A DNA stretch of 64,000 bases from Paraburkholderia kururiensis JCM 10599 = LMG 19447 (lineage in GTDB: Bacteria > Pseudomonadota > Gammaproteobacteria > Burkholderiales > Burkholderiaceae). The notes under the pieces were generated by a model. It was not told the origin of the DNA. It ran no database searches and saw nothing but the letters and a program-made list of their open reading frames with translations. Position 1 is the first letter of the stretch; every line of letters starts with the position of its first letter. This document shows positions 57,192 through 64,000 of the stretch, piece after piece. The DNA lies in NCBI RefSeq assembly GCF_003986935.1, contig NZ_RJZE01000007.1:1-64000 (forward strand), in the 5' to 3' direction. A program made the translations under genes and the position numbers.

Positions 57192-57716
57192 ATGGAATAC
57201 GTTTTCACGCTGAAGTATCGGCTGGCTGCGCAAGATTTCGATTACGACGAGATCGTCGAGCGGCTTGGCGAAGCAGGCTGCGACGACGCAACGGTCGGCA
57301 TCGGGCAACCGGGTCGCATCGCGTTGCTGTTTACGCGCGAAGCGAAGAGCGCGCGCGAGGCGTTGGTGAGCGCGCTGGAGGACGTGAAGCGCGCCATTCC
57401 CACAGCGCGTCTCATCGAGGCGGCACCCGACTTCGTCGGGCTCACCGACGTTGCGGAAGTGGCGGGCGTGTCTCGTCAGAACATGCGCAAGCTCATGGTC
57501 GGTCACGCACACAATTTTCCGATGCCGGTTCACGAAGGCAGCGCCTCGGTGTGGCATCTCGCGGACGTGCTGGGCTGGCTGTATAACCGCGGCGGCTACG
57601 ACATCAAGCCCGAGGTGCTGGAAGTGGCGGAGCTGGCCAAGCAGATCAATCTGGCGAGAGACGCACGCGATCTCAAGCCGCAGATGAACCGGGCGTTGGC
57701 GCAGCTCGTAGGGTAG
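57192..57716 (+). CDS. HTH protein, putative antitoxin/autoregulator
   Basis: 174 residues. The N-terminal half (YVFTLKYRLAAQDFDYDEIVERLGEAGCDDATVGIGQPGRIALLFTREA...) reads as an alpha/beta dimer or partner-binding domain. A helix-turn-helix follows (VGLTDVAEVAGVSRQNMRKLMVGHAHNFP, about 84-112), then PVHEGSASVWHLADVLGWLYNRGGY, the MerR/AlpA-like wing. AGGAG lies 6 bases before the ATG. Cotranscription with the HicA-like gene and the operator upstream fit an antitoxin that represses its own operon. No direct proof. Confidence 0.65.
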   Translation: MEYVFTLKYRLAAQDFDYDEIVERLGEAGCDDATVGIGQPGRIALLFTREAKSAREALVSALEDVKRAIPTARLIEAAPDFVGLTDVAEVAGVSRQNMRKLMVGHAHNFPMPVHEGSASVWHLADVLGWLYNRGGYDIKPEVLEVAELAKQINLARDARDLKPQMNRALAQLVG

Positions 57717-57730
57717 CGGTACGCAGACAG

Positions 57731-59104
57731 TCAATGCACGTCGGCGGCGCGTCCGTCGAAGTCGTGTCCCGAGCGTCGAATTTCGCACTGCGCTGCTTTT
57801 TCACTTTTCACGCCGTTGAACACGAGATTGAGCAGCACCGCGGAAAGCGACGCGAGCAGAATGCCGCTGTGCAAGATGGGCGAGAGCGCAGGCGGCAGCT
57901 TCGAGAAGAAGTGGGGCGACACGACCGGCACGAGCCCGAGGCCCACGCTCACGGCCACGATGAAGAGATTGTGGTGGTTCTTCACGAAGTCGACCTTCGC
58001 GAGCACCTTGATGCCGTTAGCCGCCACCATGCCGAACATTACGATGCCGGCGCCGCCCAGCACGAACGCCGGCACGGAAGCCACAACCTGCGCCATCTTC
58101 GGGAACAGCCCGAGCAGCACCAGAATCACACCGCCGGTCGCGCAGACGAAGCGGCTCTTCACGCCGGTTACACCAATCAGCCCGACGTTTTGCGAGAACG
58201 ATGTGTGCGGGAACGAGTTGAAGATGCCGCCTATCAGTGTGCCGAGTCCATCCACGCGCAGTCCTCGCACCAGCGTTGCCTGATCGACGGGACGGTCCAC
58301 CATGTCGCCGACCGCGAGGAACATGCCGGTCGACTCGATGAACGTGACGAACATCACCGTCACCATCGTCGCGATAGAGAGCGGATCGAAGTGCGGCAGC
58401 CCGAAGTGGAACGGCATGACGAAGCCGACCCACGGCGCGCTCGTCACACCGGCCATGTTCACGCGCCCCAGCAGTGCGGCGATCACGAAGCCGGCCACCA
58501 TGCCAAGCAGCACCGAGATGTTGGCCACAAAGCCTTTGCCGAACCGGTTGATCAGCAGAATCAGCATCAACACCACGAGCGACAGACCGAGATAGACCGG
58601 ATTGCCATAGTCCGGATTACCGACGCCGCCCGCCGCCCAGTTGATGCCCACTTCCATCAGCGAAAGCCCGATCACGGCAATCACGGTGCCCACCACCACG
58701 GGCGGGAAGAACCGCAGCAGCTTGCCGATCATGGGCGCAAGCAGAATGCCGATCACGCCCGCCGCGATGGTCGAGCCGAAGACGTCGAGAATGCCCAGCG
58801 ATGGATTCGTGCCGATCGCGATCATGGGGCCCACGGCCGCGAACGTACAGCCCATGATGACAGGCAGGCGAATGCCGAAGATCCACACACCGAGTGTCTG
58901 GATCAAGGTGGCGATACCGCACGAGAACAGGTCGGCGCTGATGAGAAACGCGACCTGGTCTTTCGGCAACTTGAGCGCGCTGCCAACGATGAGCGGCACA
59001 GCAACGGCGCCCGCATACATGACAAGCACATGCTGAATGCCGAGCGTGAGCAACTGGCCGGCCGGCAGTCGCTCGTCGCAGGGATGGACGGTGTTCGGGG
59101 GCAT
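57731..59104 (-). CDS. Nucleobase:cation symporter-2 (xanthine/uracil/urate permease)
   Basis: 457 residues, about 14 membrane helices. NCS2 features: QLLTLGIQHVLVMYAGAVAVPLIVG, the helix 8 segment FVTFIESTGMFLAVGDM with the conserved Glu, and FPHTSFSQNVGLIGVTGVKSRFV (helix 10 Gln-Asn). The motif set matches XanQ/PbuX/UacT-type purine or urate carriers better than UraA. The ATG at 59104 follows GGAG at 9 bases; ATG 59119 would add five residues. It converges on the HTH gene with a 14-base gap and no terminator. Confidence 0.9.
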   Translation of the reverse strand: MPPNTVHPCDERLPAGQLLTLGIQHVLVMYAGAVAVPLIVGSALKLPKDQVAFLISADLFSCGIATLIQTLGVWIFGIRLPVIMGCTFAAVGPMIAIGTNPSLGILDVFGSTIAAGVIGILLAPMIGKLLRFFPPVVVGTVIAVIGLSLMEVGINWAAGGVGNPDYGNPVYLGLSLVVLMLILLINRFGKGFVANISVLLGMVAGFVIAALLGRVNMAGVTSAPWVGFVMPFHFGLPHFDPLSIATMVTVMFVTFIESTGMFLAVGDMVDRPVDQATLVRGLRVDGLGTLIGGIFNSFPHTSFSQNVGLIGVTGVKSRFVCATGGVILVLLGLFPKMAQVVASVPAFVLGGAGIVMFGMVAANGIKVLAKVDFVKNHHNLFIVAVSVGLGLVPVVSPHFFSKLPPALSPILHSGILLASLSAVLLNLVFNGVKSEKAAQCEIRRSGHDFDGRAADVH

Positions 59105-59524
59105 CGCGGCTGTCTCCACATCTCGTTGGGAATGACCTCCACGGTATGCCGGACGAAAAGGCCCAACAAGACTGCTCGTTTCTATTCCCCGCCTCCGGGT
59201 GACGATATGGCACCGCGCGGCGGGCGAGCGCGAGAGATCTGCGTGCACCGGTAGGCAGCGCCCGGGTGCCGCCATGACGTCCCGGCTAGGTCCAAGGTGC
59301 CGGCACGCCGTACGATCCGCGCCCACGCGCGTGCAGTGCCCGTTATGATCTCTATTCCGCGCGCCATATGGGTGGTCCCGGGTGGTCCCGCACGGTCGTC
59401 CGTCTGGTCCGTCAATCTTCTGCACGCAAGTGGCCGCCGTGCCTCGCGCTCCGGCTTGCGAATCTCGTCACGCGGCCCTTGCCGTGTGGTTATCATCGTC
59501 GTCATTTTTCTTCACGGAGCGTTC
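59105..59524. other. Divergent intergenic region, permease-xylB
   Basis: 420 bases without a supported gene. TATGAT at 59344-59349 could be a -10 toward xylB. GGTGGTCCCG is duplicated in tandem at 59371-59390. No operator-like palindrome stands out. Confidence 0.35.
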
Positions 59525-60967
59525 ATGAGCCTGCCCGTTGCGCGCTTTCTCGGCATCGATCTGGGCACCGGCTCGCTGAAGCTCGCGATCATCGATGGCG
59601 AAGGTCGCGAGCGTGCCGCGTCCAGCGTGGCCTATGGCATCGAGACGCCGCACCCGGGCTGGGCCGAGATCTCCGTGGACACGTGGTGGCGCGCGTTGTG
59701 CGAGGCCGCCGGCAAGCTGCCCGCCGACGAGCGTGCTGCCGTGTGCGCCATCGGTTTCTCGGGGCAGATGCACGGCGTAGTGCTGACCGATGACGAGGGC
59801 CGCGCCGTGCGTTCCGCCATGCTCTGGCCCGACACGCGCGCGCTCGCCCTGCTCGATGCATGGCCCGATCCGCAGCCGAACCCTGTCGCCCCTGGCATGG
59901 CGGGGCCGCTGCTGCGCTGGATCGCGCTCAACGATCCGCATGCATTGCGTGCCGCGCGCTGGGCACTGCAACCGAAAGACTGGCTGCGCGTCGCGCTGGG
60001 CGGCGTGATAGCGGCCGACCCTTCGGACGCTTGCGCCACCGCGCTCGCCGACGCCGGCGGCACATGGAACCTCGACCTGCTCGACACGCTCGGATTGCCG
60101 CGTCGATGGTTCGCGGCGTTGTCGCCGTCGTATGCCGCGGGCGGCACGCTCGCCGACGAAGCCGCACGCCAGCTCGGGCTGACGCCCGGCATCGCACTCG
60201 CCATCGGCGCTGCCGACACCCCGTGCGCGGCGCTCGGCAGCGGACTCGCGAATGACGGCGATGCGTTGCTCACCACGGGCACGGGCGGCCAGATCGTGGT
60301 GCTGTCGACACGCGAGCCCGCGAAGGTGCGCGGCCTGCATGCCTACCGTGCCGCGACGGACCATTGGTACCGGATGGCCGCGATGCAAAACGTGGGCGTG
60401 GCGCTGGAAGCTGTGCGCGGCTGGCTCGCGTACGAGTGGCAGGACGCCTATCGCGACGCCTTCGCGGCAGACGCCGCGCGAGGCCTCACCTTCTTGCCCT
60501 ACCTGACCGGTGAACGTTCGCCGTGGCTCGACCCCGCGGCACGCGGCGGCTGGCTTGGCCTCGCGCTCGGACACACGCGCGGCACGATGATGCGCGCGGC
60601 CTTCGAAGGCGTCGCATTTGCGCTGCGAGCGGGCCTCGACGCGATTCGCGCGAGCGGTGCCGAGGTGCCGTCGCTCAGGCTCGCGGGCGGCGGATCGGTG
60701 GATGCGCGCTGGCGCCAGCTGCTCGCCGACGCATTGCAGGCCGAACTCCATGCCGTGGACAGTCCGAACGCCGCGGCGCGTGGCGCGGCGATGCTGGCAG
60801 GCGTCGCATGCGGCCATTGGGCCGTAGCCGATCTGCCGGCACTTGCGCCTGCGGCCACACGGGTGGCCACACCGAGCGGCGACGTCGGGCTGGAAGAACG
60901 CTATGCCCGCTTCGTCGATCTGTACGGGCGGGTGAAAGACTGGTTCGATGGCGCAGCGCCGTCATGA
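59525..60967 (+). CDS. xylB: Xylulokinase (FGGY carbohydrate kinase)
   Basis: 480 residues. FGGY family I domain FLGIDLGTGSLKLAIIDGEG, catalytic-base region SGQMHGVVL, WPDTRA, GAADTPCAALGSG, and the domain II signature LPYLTGERSPWLDPAARGGWLGL, all as in XylB. Phosphorylates D-xylulose. The ATG at 59525 follows GGAG. No xylose isomerase, transporter or regulator is adjacent; the next genes are for formaldehyde detoxification, so a related sugar or sugar alcohol cannot be ruled out. Confidence 0.88.
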   Translation: MSLPVARFLGIDLGTGSLKLAIIDGEGRERAASSVAYGIETPHPGWAEISVDTWWRALCEAAGKLPADERAAVCAIGFSGQMHGVVLTDDEGRAVRSAMLWPDTRALALLDAWPDPQPNPVAPGMAGPLLRWIALNDPHALRAARWALQPKDWLRVALGGVIAADPSDACATALADAGGTWNLDLLDTLGLPRRWFAALSPSYAAGGTLADEAARQLGLTPGIALAIGAADTPCAALGSGLANDGDALLTTGTGGQIVVLSTREPAKVRGLHAYRAATDHWYRMAAMQNVGVALEAVRGWLAYEWQDAYRDAFAADAARGLTFLPYLTGERSPWLDPAARGGWLGLALGHTRGTMMRAAFEGVAFALRAGLDAIRASGAEVPSLRLAGGGSVDARWRQLLADALQAELHAVDSPNAAARGAAMLAGVACGHWAVADLPALAPAATRVATPSGDVGLEERYARFVDLYGRVKDWFDGAAPS

Positions 60968-61054
60968 AGCAGCAAGAAAGAATGCAGCCTGGCGCGTAAG
61001 GTCACACGCACGCCGGGCACTCACGAACTCAACGATTCCAAGGAGCGAAACACA

Positions 61055-62161
<1,107 letters not shown>

Positions 62162-62173
62162 CAGGAGCACGCG

Positions 62174-63028
62174 ATGCTGGAACTCGTTGAAACGCACGGC
62201 TGCCACGGCGGCGTGCAGCGCATCTACCGTCACGCGTCCGCGGCCATCGGGCTGCCGATGCGCTTCTCGGTCTACCTGCCGCCGCAGGCGTTGCAGGCGG
62301 GCGCGCCGCGCGTGCCGGCGCTGTTCTATCTGGCCGGGCTCACCTGCACGGAAGAAACTTTTCCGATCAAGGCCGGCGCGCAGCGCGTCGCGGCGCAGCA
62401 CGGCATCGCGCTGATTGCGCCGGACACGAGTCCGCGCGGCGCCGGTGTGCCGGGCGAGACCGATTCGTGGGACTTCGGCGTGGGCGCGGGCTTCTACGTG
62501 GATGCCACGCGCGAGCCGTGGGCGCAGCACTATCGCATGTACTCGTACGTGCGCGACGAGTTGCGGCAGACCCTGCTGGCCGAACTGCCCGTGGACGGCG
62601 CGCGGCTCGGCATCTTCGGTCATTCCATGGGCGGGCACGGTGCGCTGATGCTGGCGTTGCGTAACCCGGAGATCTATCGGTCGGTATCGGCGTTTGCGCC
62701 CATTGCCGCGCCCATGCGCTGCCCGTGGGGCGAGAAGGCGTTCGGCGGCTACCTGGGCGACGACCGCGAGGCGTGGCGCGACTACGACACGAGCGAACTC
62801 GTAACGAAGCTGGGCGCGCGGTTTAGCGAGGGCATTCTGGTCGATCAGGGGCTCGACGATCAGTTCCTTGTGAACCAGCTCAATCCCGACGTGTTCGAGG
62901 CCGCGTGCAGGCAGGCGGGGCAGCCGCTCACGCTGCGCCGTCACGCGGGCTATGACCACGGGTACTTCTTCATCTCGACGTTCATCGAAGACCATCTGGC
63001 GCATCACGCCAGGGTGCTCTGTCGTTGA
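62174..63028 (+). CDS. fghA: S-formylglutathione hydrolase
   Basis: Releases formate and glutathione from S-formylglutathione, the product of FrmA. 284 residues, esterase-D family. LAGLTCTEETFPIKAGAQ, nucleophile Ser151 in FGHSMGGHGAL, acid Asp in LDDQFL, and His in GYDHGYFFISTF. AGGAG precedes the ATG. No FrmR-type regulator is visible in the window. Confidence 0.96.
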   Translation: MLELVETHGCHGGVQRIYRHASAAIGLPMRFSVYLPPQALQAGAPRVPALFYLAGLTCTEETFPIKAGAQRVAAQHGIALIAPDTSPRGAGVPGETDSWDFGVGAGFYVDATREPWAQHYRMYSYVRDELRQTLLAELPVDGARLGIFGHSMGGHGALMLALRNPEIYRSVSAFAPIAAPMRCPWGEKAFGGYLGDDREAWRDYDTSELVTKLGARFSEGILVDQGLDDQFLVNQLNPDVFEAACRQAGQPLTLRRHAGYDHGYFFISTFIEDHLAHHARVLCR

Positions 63029-63062
63029 AGGTTGCTGAGGGGCTCCGCTCAGGGCTAAGGAA

Positions 63063-63086
63063 GCGCGCGGCTCTCACGCCGCGCGC
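63063..63086. terminator. GC hairpin between fghA and znuB
   Basis: GCGCGCGGC (63063-63071) and GCCGCGCGC (63078-63086) pair perfectly around TCTCAC between two converging genes. No U-tract. Confidence 0.4.
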
Positions 63087-63111
63087 GGCTGCATATGACG
63101 GCGTCTGACTT

Positions 63112-63894
63112 CTAGCGTCTGCGCAACAGGCTCGCACCGTAGACCGCCGCCGCAAGCGCGGTGATCCAGAAGCTCGTGGGCCAGTCGGTATAAAAGGCGA
63201 GCGTCACGCCCAGCCACGCCTGGGCGAGCGCGAACAGCGCGGCGAGCGCAAGCCCGGTGGAAAGCCGCGTCGTGAGGTTTTGCGCCGCGGCAGCCGGGCC
63301 CACCATCAACGTGAACACGAGCAGCACGCCCACGATCTGCGTGCACGCGGCCACGGCGAGCGCCGTCACGGCGAGAAACAGCGTCGAGACGAGCCGCAGC
63401 GATACGCCCTTCGCCTCCGCAAGCTCAGGCTGGAGCGAGGCAAACAGCAAGGGCCGCGCGATGGCCGCCAGCGCGGCAAGGCTCACCACGGCGAGCGCCG
63501 CCAGCACGACGAGCGTCGGTCCGCTCACGCCCAGCACGTTGCCGAACAGCAGCGCTGTCACTTGCGTTGCGTACTGCGTGAAGAAGTGCAGGAACAGCAG
63601 CCCGAAGCCCAGTGCGAGCGAGAGCGTGACGCCGATCGCGACGTCGCGGCCGGCCAGCCGTTCGCCGAGCGCGCCCATGCACATGCCCGCCGCGAACGTG
63701 AAGCCCACCATGCCCCAGAGCGGCGAGATGCCGAGCAGCACCGCGCCCGTCGCACCAGTGAAGCCGACGTGCGAGAGCGCGTGCCCCGCGAACGTCTGCC
63801 CCCGCAGCACGAGGAAGTAGCCGACCACGCCCGCCAGCACCGCGACAATCCCCGACGCCGCGAAGGCGTTCACCATGAAGTCGTATTCAAACAT
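63112..63894 (-). CDS. znuB: Zinc ABC transporter permease (ZnuB, ABC-3 family)
   Basis: 260 residues with about eight membrane helices. ABC-3 features: VLRGQTFAGHALSHVGFTGATGAVLLG, LLFGNVLGVS, LAEAKGVSLRLVSTLFLAVTALAVAACTQIVGVLLVFTLMVGPAAAAQ. The ATG at 63894 overlaps the stop of the upstream ATPase gene by 8 bases. The His-rich tail of that protein supports zinc as the metal; manganese carriers of the same family are an alternative. Confidence 0.9.
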   Translation of the reverse strand: MFEYDFMVNAFAASGIVAVLAGVVGYFLVLRGQTFAGHALSHVGFTGATGAVLLGISPLWGMVGFTFAAGMCMGALGERLAGRDVAIGVTLSLALGFGLLFLHFFTQYATQVTALLFGNVLGVSGPTLVVLAALAVVSLAALAAIARPLLFASLQPELAEAKGVSLRLVSTLFLAVTALAVAACTQIVGVLLVFTLMVGPAAAAQNLTTRLSTGLALAALFALAQAWLGVTLAFYTDWPTSFWITALAAAVYGASLLRRR

Positions 63895-64000
63895 CGTGCG
63901 TGTGATCGTGTGGATGGCTGCCGTGACCGTGATCGTGGCGGTGGCTTTCGTGGCCCGGCGCATGTTCGTGCTCGTCTTCGTGGCCGTGGTCGTGTTTTTC
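63887..64000 (-). CDS. znuC: C-terminal end of zinc ABC transporter ATPase (ZnuC), partial
   Basis: Only the last 37 residues are in the window, ending in a TGA at 63889-63887 that overlaps the znuB start. They read EKHDHGHEDEHEHAPGHE... to HDHTHDV, with 12 or more histidines alternating with Asp, Glu and Gly. The overlap with znuB and the metal-binding character make the ATP-binding subunit the best guess. The conserved ATPase motifs lie outside the window. Confidence 0.6.
   Translation of the reverse strand, partial: EKHDHGHEDEHEHAPGHESHRHDHGHGSHPHDHTHDV

Overview
The window looks like a chromosomal segment of a Burkholderia sensu lato species (Burkholderiaceae, Betaproteobacteria). I infer this from the GC-rich backbone, the recA-recX-DUF2889-sucCD-terC-pilin-PglL-moaC gene order, the BpeAB-OprB type efflux operon and the TctDE-like pair beside recA. 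No rRNA genes, CRISPR arrays or complete insertion sequences were seen. One tRNA gene is present.

Bases 1 to about 6895 are an AT-rich integrative and mobilizable element lodged at the 3' end of a tRNA-Met(CAT) gene. A DUF6538-type tyrosine integrase sits next to the tRNA. Further left are an XRE repressor divergent from a three-gene envelope operon (two lipoproteins and a two-pass membrane protein), a gene-poor segment with a small-RNA candidate and inverted repeats, a frameshifted small gene, an unknown protein, and a mobC/relaxase pair. The relaxase ends prematurely near the window edge. The other end of the element is outside the window.

From 6973 to 23 kb the order is: an MHS-type MFS transporter; a two-component pair; recA with a consensus LexA box, and recX; DUF2889-sucC-sucD; terC; a type IV pilin followed by the PglL oligosaccharyltransferase; moaC; and a BepA-like M48 protease. 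From 23 to 34 kb there is a leftward block (a hypothetical protein, a YheT hydrolase, an NTF2-like protein, waaF, a CHCC zinc protein, ilvE), then azlCD, and the glycolytic genes pgk, pyk and fba.

From 34 to 47 kb are purC-purE-purK-tsaC, a GDSL lipoprotein, a sterol-desaturase family protein, dacB, and a second two-component pair followed by an HtrA protease. The HtrA promoter carries a PmrA-box-like repeat. From 47 to 57 kb are small stress or hypothetical genes, an isochorismatase-family hydrolase, and bpeR divergent from bpeA-bpeB-oprB, which has an AcrR-like operator and a leader terminator that may attenuate transcription. From 56.8 to 64 kb are a HicA-like/HTH gene pair with its own inverted-repeat operator (a toxin-antitoxin candidate), an NCS2 permease, a xylulokinase, the glutathione-dependent formaldehyde detoxification pair frmA-fghA, and the end of a zinc ABC transporter with a His-rich ATPase tail.

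The items most worth following up are the cysteine-containing HicA-like/HTH pair, the bpe leader attenuator, the island's small RNA with its diverged second copy, and the island's envelope operon of unknown function.
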